16,605 nucleotides of DNA from the NCBI GenBank assembly GCA_944321005.1, contig CALUJT010000017.1:1-16605 (forward strand), given 5' to 3'. Positions 1-6,428 of the stretch are shown piece after piece. Both the position numbers and the translations under genes were made by a program. The notes below the pieces were generated by a model. The model saw only the letters and a program-made list of their open reading frames with translations, had not been told where the DNA came from and searched no databases. Source of the DNA: an uncultured Atopobiaceae bacterium. Its GTDB lineage: Bacteria; Actinomycetota; Coriobacteriia; Coriobacteriales; Atopobiaceae. Every line of letters starts with the position of its first letter. Positions within the stretch are counted from its first letter, which is position 1.

Positions 1-557
1 AGCTGGTGGCAGATGCCGCCGCCGGGCGGGACGATCTCGACGTTCTCGAAGGAGCGGCTCGCCCACTTGAGGAAGGCGAAGCGCTCCCTGTTGCGCGCGG
101 CCTCGGCCTCCTGGTTCTTCTCGACCGCGCAGGCGCACTCGGCCTCGTCCGCGATGACGGAGTGGTCCACCACCAGGGTGCAGGGGATCTGCGGGTTCAC
201 GCGCATGGGGTCCCCGCCGCGCTCCACCATGGCGTCGCGCATGGCGGCGAAGTCGACGAACACGGGCACGCCGGTGAAGTCCTGGAAGAGCACGCGCGCG
301 GGCATGAACTCGATCTCGTCCCCCGCGCGGCCCTCGGTGCCCGCCCCCACGATGGCGGCGGCCATGCGAACGGCGTCGTCGTCCGTGGCGGCGCGCCTCA
401 CGACGTTCTCGAGGAGCGTGACGAGGGCGCGCGGCAGCCGCTCGGCGCCCGGGATGCCGGAGACGACGGTGGCGAGGCGGGAGACCCTCCCAGCGTCGAT
501 GCGGACGGGGCAGCGCGCGGCGATAACCGCGTCACGGAAGTCAGCTGTCACGACCAT
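1..557 (-). CDS. acnA: Aconitate hydratase, N-terminal part (runs off the window edge)
   Basis: Aconitase isomerises citrate to isocitrate through cis-aconitate in the cytoplasm using a [4Fe-4S] cluster. Only about the first 185 residues are inside the window. They match the aconitase N-terminal domain: RVLFQDFTGVPVFVDFAAMR, then GGDPMRVNPQIPCTLVVDHS, then NRERFAFLKWASRSF and VPPGGGICHQ, in the order seen in AcnA/IRP-type aconitases. The cluster-binding cysteines lie beyond the left edge. The ATG at 557 is preceded by GGAGGG (563-568 on the opposite strand), a good ribosome binding site. The start lies inside the end of the upstream P-type ATPase gene (17-base overlap), so the two are probably co-transcribed and translationally coupled. 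In an organism of this kind the enzyme more likely feeds 2-oxoglutarate/glutamate synthesis than a full citric acid cycle, but that is inference. Confidence 0.9.
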   Translation of the reverse strand, partial: MVVTADFRDAVIAARCPVRIDAGRVSRLATVVSGIPGAERLPRALVTLLENVVRRAATDDDAVRMAAAIVGAGTEGRAGDEIEFMPARVLFQDFTGVPVFVDFAAMRDAMVERGGDPMRVNPQIPCTLVVDHSVIADEAECACAVEKNQEAEAARNRERFAFLKWASRSFENVEIVPPGGGICHQ

Positions 558-2934
558 GCTTACCCTCCACCTTTCTCACGAGTCTGGAGAAGCGCTCGCT
601 CCCCTCGTACGTTGCGAGCGACCGGTTGTATATCAGGTTGAAGGCCGCCGTGGCCAGAGCGCCCGCGGCGACGATCACGACACCCATGCTAGCGTCAAAG
701 GCCACGATCTCGAAGAAGGAACCGAAGACCGTACACCCAAGCGCAACAATGGCGATCACCACGACCAGGAGGACGGCGCGCAACGCCGTCATGGGCTGCG
801 AGATCCTCCAGATGAGCGCCACGCCCACGAAGGCCACGAGGACGGTGCAGACCGTGGAGATCTCGTCGAAGGAGTGCCCGAGGGCGCGGCCCACCAGAAG
901 CTCCGCGAGAAGGGCGGCCACGATCGCGGCCGACGCTGGAAGCGACCGCGCGAGCACGTTGGCGAGGAAGCTGCCGCGCACGAGCTCGTGGTTGGGCTCG
1001 AGCGCGAGCACGAACGAGGGGATGCCGATGATCGCGGTGGAGAGGAGCGACATCTGGATGGGGATGAAGGGGTACGGGGGCATCACGATGCACACGAGCG
1101 CGAGGACGGCGGTGAACACGGTCTTCACGAGGAAGAGGGACGCGGAGCGCTGAAGGTTGTTGATCGACCGGCGCCCCTCCGCCACGACCTCCGGCATGTG
1201 GGAGAAGTCGTTGTCCGCGAGGACGATCTCGGAGACGTTGCGCGCCGCCGCCGAGCCCGAGGCCATGGCAACGGAGCAGTCTGCCTCGCGCAGGGCGAGG
1301 ACGTCGTTCACCCCGTCGCCCGTCATGGCAACCGTGCGGCCCCTGCGGTGGAGCGCCCGCACGAGCTCGCGCTTCTGCTGGGGCGTCACGCGCCCGAAGA
1401 CGCGCGCCTCGTCGACCGCGGCGTCGAGCTTCTCAGGCGTGTCCAGCGTGGCGGCGTCCGCGTAGCGCTCCGCGAGCGGCACTCCCGCGCGCGCGGCGAT
1501 GGCCGAGACCGTGCGCGGGTCGTCGCCGGAGATGACGCGGAGCTCCACGCCCTGCTCGAGGAAGAAGCGCATGGTGTCGGGCGCCGTGGGGCGGATCTCG
1601 TCGCGGATGGCCACGCACCCCATGAGGCGGACCTCGCCGAGAAGGGCGTTCTCCTCGTCAAACCCTTCAGCCTCGCCCACCACGAGCACGCGCTCCGTGG
1701 CGTCGAAGGCGCGCGCGACAGCGTCCGCCTCGGTGGCGCGCCCGCGGCCGAGCACGAAGGCGGCGGCCCCCATGACGAGCGCGCGTCCGTCTGCGGTCAC
1801 GCAGCCGGAGTACTTGCGCGCGGAGTCGAAGGGGACGGCGCGCGCGGCGGGAGCGGCCTCGACACCGAGCTCGTCCGCGTGGCGCAGAAGCGCGAGCGCC
1901 GTCTCGTTGGCGTCCCGAGCGTTGGCCGAGGCCACGGCTGCCATGGCTGCCTCGACGTCGGCCTCGGAGAAGCCCGGGGCGGCGCCCACGGTGGCGACCT
2001 CCATCTCGCCCGAGGTGATGGTGCCCGTCTTGTCCAGGCAGAGCGTGTCCACGCGCGCGAGCGTCTCCACGCAGTAGGCCTGCTGCACGAGCACCATGCG
2101 CCGCCCCAGCCTGAAGGTGGCGATGGCGAGGACCGAGGATGTGAGCAGGACGAGGCCCTGCGGGATCATGCCTATGACGGCGGCCACCGAGGTGAGGATG
2201 GCGTCGTTGAGCGAGCCGCCGTCCATGAGAAGGCTCCGCAGGAAGAGGCCCAGCCCCAGCGGCACGAGCACGACGGTCCCCAGGTGGATGATGGCCTTGA
2301 GGGTGGCCTGAATCTCCGAGTGGACGGCCTTCACGTACTTTGCCTCGGCGTTTATGCGGGCGGCGTAGCCCTCGGCGCCCACGCGCGTGACGCGCGCGAC
2401 GAGGCTGCCGGCGTCCACGAAGCTACCGGAGAGGAGCTCGTCGCCGGGCCCCTTGGAGACGGGCTTGGCCTCGCCGGTGAGGAGGCTCTCGTCCATGGAG
2501 ACGTGCCCGGTCACGATGAGCGCGTCGGCGGGAACCTGGTCCCCGTGAGAGAGGCGCATGAGGTCGTCGGCAACGAGCTCGGAGGGGGGCAGCGCGCGCT
2601 CCCCCGCGGCCCGGATGACCGTGACCTCCTTCTGCGTGAGGATGGTGAGCTTGTCCACCATGCGCTTGGCGCGGATCTCCTGTGTGACGCCGATAACGAG
2701 GTTGGCGCCCACCACGCACATGAAGAGCATGTTGCGGTACTGCCCCGTGAGCAGCACCAGGAGGGCGAGCGCGAGGTTGACGCCGTTGAAGAGCGTGAGG
2801 GCGTGCTCGGCAAGGATCTGGCGGACCGACTTTGTCTTCACGTCGGTGTTGGCGTTGGTGCGACCGTCGGCGACGCGCTCGGCGACCTCGGCGTCGGTGA
2901 GGCCAACGAGGCCCCGTTCCCTCTCGTCCGTCAT
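541..2934 (-). CDS. CtpE-like cation-transporting P-type ATPase (probably calcium)
   Basis: A 797-residue membrane pump that couples ATP hydrolysis to cation transport. Visible motifs in order: actuator-domain TGEA (153-156), TM4 motif IPQGL (257-261), phosphorylation site DKTGT with Asp301, and hinge TGDGVND (538-544). These are followed by a run of C-terminal hydrophobic segments. The N-terminal GLTDAEVAERVADGRTN, the QEIRAKRMVDKL stretch and the overall length resemble mycobacterial CtpE, which is linked to calcium uptake. There is no N-terminal CxxC metal-binding domain or CPC motif, so a copper/zinc pump is unlikely. The TM4 motif has Gln where calcium pumps usually have Glu (PEGL), so the ion is uncertain. 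I chose the ATG at 2934 because AGGGG precedes it and the domain homology begins there. An in-frame upstream start at 3117 would lie inside the tRNA gene. The gene overlaps acnA by 17 bases. Confidence 0.9.
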   Translation of the reverse strand: MTDERERGLVGLTDAEVAERVADGRTNANTDVKTKSVRQILAEHALTLFNGVNLALALLVLLTGQYRNMLFMCVVGANLVIGVTQEIRAKRMVDKLTILTQKEVTVIRAAGERALPPSELVADDLMRLSHGDQVPADALIVTGHVSMDESLLTGEAKPVSKGPGDELLSGSFVDAGSLVARVTRVGAEGYAARINAEAKYVKAVHSEIQATLKAIIHLGTVVLVPLGLGLFLRSLLMDGGSLNDAILTSVAAVIGMIPQGLVLLTSSVLAIATFRLGRRMVLVQQAYCVETLARVDTLCLDKTGTITSGEMEVATVGAAPGFSEADVEAAMAAVASANARDANETALALLRHADELGVEAAPAARAVPFDSARKYSGCVTADGRALVMGAAAFVLGRGRATEADAVARAFDATERVLVVGEAEGFDEENALLGEVRLMGCVAIRDEIRPTAPDTMRFFLEQGVELRVISGDDPRTVSAIAARAGVPLAERYADAATLDTPEKLDAAVDEARVFGRVTPQQKRELVRALHRRGRTVAMTGDGVNDVLALREADCSVAMASGSAAARNVSEIVLADNDFSHMPEVVAEGRRSINNLQRSASLFLVKTVFTAVLALVCIVMPPYPFIPIQMSLLSTAIIGIPSFVLALEPNHELVRGSFLANVLARSLPASAAIVAALLAELLVGRALGHSFDEISTVCTVLVAFVGVALIWRISQPMTALRAVLLVVVIAIVALGCTVFGSFFEIVAFDASMGVVIVAAGALATAAFNLIYNRSLATYEGSERFSRLVRKVEGKHGRDS

Positions 2935-3047
2935 CTGTCCCCTCTCGAAGGCAAACACATGCGTGTCATTTTGCCACGGGAGGCCCCGGCTTATGCAAAG
3001 CTTACGAAACTGATAGAACGCGAGGTAAAGGGCATCACAAGTAAGTA

Positions 3048-3076
3048 GGCCCGGACGCCGTTGGGGCGCCCGGGCC
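3048..3076 (-). terminator. Stem-loop after tRNA-Arg, probable terminator
   Basis: An inverted repeat pairs GGCCCGG (3048-3054) with CCGGGCC (3070-3076). After one mismatch the stem continues with CGCC (3056-3059) and GGCG (3065-3068). On the minus strand it sits just after the tRNA 3' end and is followed by a weakly T-rich stretch (TACTTACTTG). The position between the tRNA and the ATPase start fits a tRNA terminator, but the T-tract is poor. Confidence 0.5.
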
Positions 3077-3089
3077 AAGACGGATCGCG

Positions 3090-3166
3090 TGGTGCGCCCA
3101 GGGGGATTCGAACCCACGACCTTCTGCTCCGGAGGCAGACGCTCTCATCCACTGAGCTATGGGCGC
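3090..3166 (-). tRNA. tRNA-Arg, anticodon CCG
   Basis: The minus strand folds as a full cloverleaf. The acceptor stem is GCGCCCA with TGGGCGC, the D arm starts GCTC, and the anticodon stem TCTGC/GCAGA encloses the loop CTCCGGA, giving anticodon CCG, which reads the arginine codon CGG. The T arm carries TTCGAAT. The discriminator base is A and the CCA end is encoded (3090-3092). The T stem GTGGG/CCCCC contains one U-C mismatch, which is slightly unusual. Without CCA the gene covers 3093-3166. It lies between the SLH gene and the P-type ATPase, all on the same strand. Confidence 0.96.
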
Positions 3167-3177
3167 GCGCGCAGCCG

Positions 3178-3183
3178 AGTATA
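3178..3183 (-). promoter_or_regulatory. Possible -10 box of the tRNA-Arg promoter
   Basis: On the minus strand TATACT ends 12 bases before the first base of the tRNA, the right distance for transcription starting a few bases upstream of the mature 5' end. No convincing -35 box is seen at 17 bases spacing, so the assignment rests on the -10 and its position. Confidence 0.4.
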
Positions 3184-3207
3184 GCGCAAGTGGAGGCGCG
3201 GCGCACC

Positions 3208-4869
3208 CTACAGGTACCCCCGCAGGACGGCGCTCATGATTATCTGGGCCGCCTCGGCGCGGCTGACGCTGCTCGTGGGCCTCACGTACCACCCGCCCCC
3301 GAGGGGCCTCTCCCCGTTTATCACGGAGTCCCTGCACGCCCAGTCCATCGCCGAGACTGCCCAGGAGCTCACCTGGGCCCAGTCCGTCGGGGGATCCCAC
3401 AGGCCCATGGAAGTATTGGGCCCGGGGCTGCCCGCGGCGCGCCAGATTACGACGACGAGGTCCTCTCGCGTGATGGTGTCACCGACCCCGAGGCGCCCAT
3501 CCGAGTATCCGCCGAAGATGCCTTCGGCCACGCACCAGTTGACCGCATCGTAGTAGTAGTCCCCGGGAGAGACGTCGGAGAGCCCACAGTCCGGAGCGCC
3601 CGCTCCCCCACCGAGGTAGTTATAGAGAATCATCGCCACGTCCTGGCGCTTGAGCGCATCTGCCGGCCCAAAGCGCCCGTCGGCGTACCCGCCCATGATT
3701 CCCTCCCTCAGGGCGAAGCGGGAGGCGTTGAAGTACCAGTCGCCCTTCGCGACATCGGGGAACGGGGACTCGTACGAGCTCAGGTCGTCATCGAGGACAA
3801 ACGTCAGGACGATTGCGGTCGTCCACGTGGGCGAGGAATGGAAGCTGATGGGATTGACCACGACGAAGTCGGTGTAACCATCCTCGCCAACCGTGCCCTC
3901 CCAGGGGAGCCCCGTGTTGAACTCCCGCTCGTAGGTCGCGATGCAGGAGCTGAAGGAGGCTATCCGGCGTCCGGCGTACTGCGGGCCAACGTATAGGCGC
4001 AGGCGGGCGGTAGGCATTGGGTTGGTGGCGTAGTCCATGCTCTCGGTGTCCCCCACGAGAAGCCAGCTCCCCAGCAGCCCGTCTCCCTCGCCCACGTAGG
4101 CCGCGCCGGAGACCCGAGCCGTGGAGGCAAGCGAGAGCACGCTCTTCGCGTTCTCCGGCCGGTCGACGACGGAGAGCTCGGCACCCTGCTCGGACTTCGT
4201 CGGACCCACGAGCGCAACCGTCGGGGAGCCGCCCGCGGGCGCCTCGCCGAGGCCTACCGAGACGACGTAGCGCACGCTCGCGTCCCGCTCGAGCAGCGGA
4301 ACGGGCACGATGACCTGACCGGGCACGGGGCTCCTGTTGGCATTGTTGATGTTCCACGGCTCACCGTTGACCCCGTTCTCCCCCTCGATGCCGTGCGCGC
4401 CCTCAACGATCGTGGACGCCTCGAAGCTCCGTGAGGAACCGGCTCCGTCGACGACCTGGAAGTAGAGGGTGACCTGACGCCCCGCGAGGCTCTCAGGGCC
4501 CTGGAGGACGAGATAGGCGAGCGGAAGATCGCACGTCCCCTGCTTCCTGTGCCCGAGGCGGTAGTCGAGCTCGAAAGACAGGGAGCCGAGGCAGCGCGTG
4601 CCGGAGTAGTTCTCCGCAGTGGCAGATGATGGCGCCAGTCCGGAGACGCTCACCCAAGCGCCGTCCTCGAAATATGAGACGTCCTCGACGGAAGCGGTCA
4701 TCGGATGCTCCGGATCCGAGCCAAAGGAAACCGGGCCCGCCACCACGTCCTCGGACGCGAGGGGCGTCGCCGCGGCATCAGCAACCGACGCAAGGGCGGG
4801 CGCAGGCGCGGCAAGGGCAAAGAGAGGCAGGGACACGACGACGGGCAGCAGCTTTCCCAAGAGGCTCAT
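3208..4869 (-). CDS. Secreted protein with three SLH (S-layer homology) repeats
   Basis: A 553-residue exported protein. Residues 1-27 form a signal peptide: Lys6, a hydrophobic core, and an AxA site (ALA at 25-27). The middle part (about 28-365) is Ser/Gly/Val-rich, with no catalytic motif I recognise. The C-terminus has three SLH repeats: about 370-420 (FPDVAKGDWYFNASRFALRE followed by GIMGGYADGRFGP), 430-480 (LSDVSPGDYYYDAVNW, GIFGGYSDGRLG) and a weaker one at 491-550 (WAVSAMDWACRDSVING, then SRAEAAQIIMSAVL). SLH repeats typically bind secondary cell-wall polysaccharide, so the protein is probably held on the cell surface. The ATG at 4869 follows AGGAGGA at suitable spacing. The gene stands alone, with its own -10 box, ahead of the tRNA. 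The ligand or role of the N-terminal region is unknown. Confidence 0.88.
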   Translation of the reverse strand: MSLLGKLLPVVVSLPLFALAAPAPALASVADAAATPLASEDVVAGPVSFGSDPEHPMTASVEDVSYFEDGAWVSVSGLAPSSATAENYSGTRCLGSLSFELDYRLGHRKQGTCDLPLAYLVLQGPESLAGRQVTLYFQVVDGAGSSRSFEASTIVEGAHGIEGENGVNGEPWNINNANRSPVPGQVIVPVPLLERDASVRYVVSVGLGEAPAGGSPTVALVGPTKSEQGAELSVVDRPENAKSVLSLASTARVSGAAYVGEGDGLLGSWLLVGDTESMDYATNPMPTARLRLYVGPQYAGRRIASFSSCIATYEREFNTGLPWEGTVGEDGYTDFVVVNPISFHSSPTWTTAIVLTFVLDDDLSSYESPFPDVAKGDWYFNASRFALREGIMGGYADGRFGPADALKRQDVAMILYNYLGGGAGAPDCGLSDVSPGDYYYDAVNWCVAEGIFGGYSDGRLGVGDTITREDLVVVIWRAAGSPGPNTSMGLWDPPTDWAQVSSWAVSAMDWACRDSVINGERPLGGGWYVRPTSSVSRAEAAQIIMSAVLRGYL

Positions 4870-4896
4870 GGCTTCCTCCTCACTGACGACTGCCCA

Positions 4897-4902
4897 AGTA
4901 TA
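4897..4902 (-). promoter_or_regulatory. Possible -10 box of the SLH-protein gene
   Basis: TATACT on the minus strand lies 27 bases upstream of the SLH-protein ATG, leaving room for a short leader containing the AGGAGGA ribosome binding site. No good -35 hexamer is seen at standard spacing. Confidence 0.4.
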
Positions 4903-5016
4903 GGTTTCGCCGGCGGAGGAGGAGCGGTTGTGTCTGGGCCGCTCCGCCAGTGGTACGAGACGAGAGGCGATTGGCGATGGCCCCAGAGGGCCCGCGTCGC
5001 GCGAGGCCAGCGTCAG

Positions 5017-5302
5017 GTCTTGGGCGCGCGAGGACGTTCTTATCGCACGGAGCGTCCGAGCACGCCCAGAACCACAGGGCGTCCACGGGTCTTGGGTCCT
5101 GGCGGACGTTCCCCTGTGCCAAAACGTCCGGGCACGCCCAGAACCTCACGGCGTCCATGGGTCTTGGGTGCGCGAGGACGTTCTTGTCGCCCGGAACGTC
5201 CGGGCACGCCCAAGGCAGTCAGGCGCCCGGAGTCTTGGGTCCTGGCGGACGCTCCCCTGTGCCAAAACGTCCGCCAGCTCCCAAGATCTTCAGCCGCCCA
5301 GC
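5017..5302. repeat. Four tandem ~72-bp palindromic repeat units, two alternating types
   Basis: Units begin with GTCTTGGG at 5017, 5089, 5161 and 5232 and are 72, 72, 71 and 71 bases long. Units 1 and 3 share GCGCGAGGACGTTCTT; units 2 and 4 share CCTGGCGGACG followed by CCCCTGTGCCAAAACGTCCG. The array is therefore a duplicated A-B dimer of about 144 bases. Every unit is an imperfect inverted repeat. In unit 3, 5163-5183 pairs with 5194-5214 at 18 of 21 positions, counting one G-U. In unit 4, TCTTGGG and CTGGCGGACG (5233-5251) pair with CGTCCGCCAG and CCCAAGA (5268-5286). The alternating organisation resembles REP/BIME elements, but I do not recognise the family. Confidence 0.85.
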
Positions 5303-5351
5303 GTCTTGCCGCGCGCCGCCTCCCCGACGTAACCGCCTTGACACACCCCCG

Positions 5352-5360
5352 TGGTATGAT
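5352..5360 (+). promoter_or_regulatory. Possible extended -10 promoter of the aro operon
   Basis: TGG followed by TATGAT forms an extended -10 element 43 bases upstream of the aroF ATG. A consensus TTGACA occurs at 5338-5343, but only 11 bases separate it from TATGAT, which is too short for a normal promoter, so the extended -10 reading is preferred. The -10 lies in a small dyad, GGTA-TGA-TACC (5353-5363), which could be an operator. Confidence 0.45.
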
Positions 5361-5402
5361 ACCGGGCATTTCTGAACGCCAATCGGACCCAGGGAGGCCC
5401 GC

Positions 5403-6428
5403 ATGATAGCTGTAGTCAGAGACTCGGCCACGACCGAGCAGCTCGACCTCTTTGTGAAGTGGATCGAGGACCGGGGATTCAGGACCAACGTCTCGCAGGG
5501 CGACCACGAGACGCTCGTGGGAATCATCGGCGACACCACGCAGATCGACCCCTTCATCCTGGAGAGCATGGACATCGTCGAGCGCGTCCAGCGAGTCTCC
5601 GAGCCGTTCAAGCTCGCCAACCGCAAGTTCCACCCGGAGGACACCGTCGTGGACTGCGGCCACGGGACGCTCGTGGGAGGCGGCAACTTCCAGGTCATCG
5701 CCGGTCCGTGCTCCGTCGAGGGCGAGAACCTCCTCACCATCGCCCGCGCCGTCAAGGCCGCCGGCGCCACCATGCTGCGCGGCGGCGCCTTCAAGCCCCG
5801 CACCTCGCCCTACGCCTACCAGGGCATGGGCGAGAAGGGCCTCGACCTTCTCCTCGAGGCTGGCGGCGAGCTGGGGATGCCCGTCGTGACGGAGGTCATG
5901 GACCCGCGCGACGTCGGGGTCTTCGTTGAGAAGGGCGTGGACGTCCTGCAGATCGGCGCGCGCAACGCCCAGAACTTCGCCCTTCTCAAGGAGGTGGGCC
6001 AGACCTCCGTGCCCGTCCTTCTCAAGCGCGGCATGTCCGAGACCATAGACGAGCTCGTCCTGGGGGCGGAGTACGTCATGAGTGAGGGCAACGCATCCGT
6101 CATGCTCTGCGAGCGCGGCATCCGCACCTTCGAGACGCGCACGCGCAACACCTTCGACGTCAACGCGGTGCCGGTGCTCAAGCACCTCACGCACCTCCCC
6201 GTCATCGCCGACCCCAGCCACTCCACCGGCTACACGCGCTACGTGCGCTCCGCGGCCTACGCCGCAACCGCCGCCGGCGCGGACGGCCTGGAGATCGAGG
6301 TGCACGACTGCCCCAGCAGGGCGTGGTCCGACGGCGCGCAGGCGCTCACGCCGGAGCAGTTCGAGGACGCCATGAGGCGCATCGCCCTCATCCGCGAGGC
6401 CGTGACGGCAGAGATAGAGGAGGCGTAG
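5403..6428 (+). CDS. aroF: 3-deoxy-7-phosphoheptulonate (DAHP) synthase, type I-beta with regulatory domain
   Basis: It condenses phosphoenolpyruvate with erythrose 4-phosphate to DAHP, the first shikimate step. The 341-residue length matches the Thermotoga-type I-beta enzymes. Residues 1 to about 70 are the ACT-like ferredoxin-fold regulatory domain, including GDHETLVGIIGDT. The TIM barrel carries GPCSVE (metal ligand Cys103), KPRTSPYAYQG (PEP contacts Lys131 and Arg133), IGARNAQNF (184-192), DPSHSTG (His273), EIEVH (about 297-301) and the SDGAQ segment (Asp310). In Thermotoga this N-terminal domain mediates feedback inhibition by Tyr/Phe, and the same is likely here. The ATG at 5403 follows GGGAGG at good spacing. 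It is the first gene of the operon, and its TAG stop is immediately followed by the tyrA ATG. Confidence 0.96.
   Translation: MIAVVRDSATTEQLDLFVKWIEDRGFRTNVSQGDHETLVGIIGDTTQIDPFILESMDIVERVQRVSEPFKLANRKFHPEDTVVDCGHGTLVGGGNFQVIAGPCSVEGENLLTIARAVKAAGATMLRGGAFKPRTSPYAYQGMGEKGLDLLLEAGGELGMPVVTEVMDPRDVGVFVEKGVDVLQIGARNAQNFALLKEVGQTSVPVLLKRGMSETIDELVLGAEYVMSEGNASVMLCERGIRTFETRTRNTFDVNAVPVLKHLTHLPVIADPSHSTGYTRYVRSAAYAATAAGADGLEIEVHDCPSRAWSDGAQALTPEQFEDAMRRIALIREAVTAEIEEA

Larger units (their letters stand above)
4870..5402. other. Intergenic region between the divergent SLH gene and aro operon
   Basis: This 533-base gap holds, from left to right: the SLH gene leader and -10 box; about 115 bases (4903-5016) in which I see nothing specific; the four-unit palindromic array (5017-5302); a degenerate start of a fifth unit (GTCTTGCC at 5303); and the aroF promoter region and ribosome binding site (5338-5402). 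Open frames cross it, but they are low-complexity Arg/Pro/Gly-rich translations of the repeats and are not supported as genes. Confidence 0.75.

Noticed and set aside
13..3048. Very long plus-strand open frame (1011 codons) opposite the P-type ATPase and acnA
   Set aside because: It is antisense to two genes with clear family motifs, and its translation is His/Arg/Gly-rich low complexity, typical of GC-rich antisense frames.
2935..3117. N-terminal extension of the P-type ATPase to an ATG at 3117
   Set aside because: It would begin inside the tRNA-Arg gene and has no family homology; the ATG at 2934 has a good ribosome binding site.
5017..5302. CRISPR array
   Set aside because: The repeats are contiguous ~72-base units with no unique spacers, they are palindromic throughout, and no cas genes are present.
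5338..5360. Standard -35/-10 promoter made of TTGACA and TATGAT
   Set aside because: The 11-base spacing is too short for normal sigma-70 type recognition; kept only as an extended -10 candidate.
4705..5406. Plus-strand open frame across the repeat array encoding a ~24-residue Arg/Pro/Gly repeat
   Set aside because: The first two units are 72 bases (24 codons), but units 3 and 4 are 71 bases and break the frame of the repeat. The frame starts inside the antisense of the SLH gene, and the units are palindromic, which fits a DNA/RNA element better than a protein.
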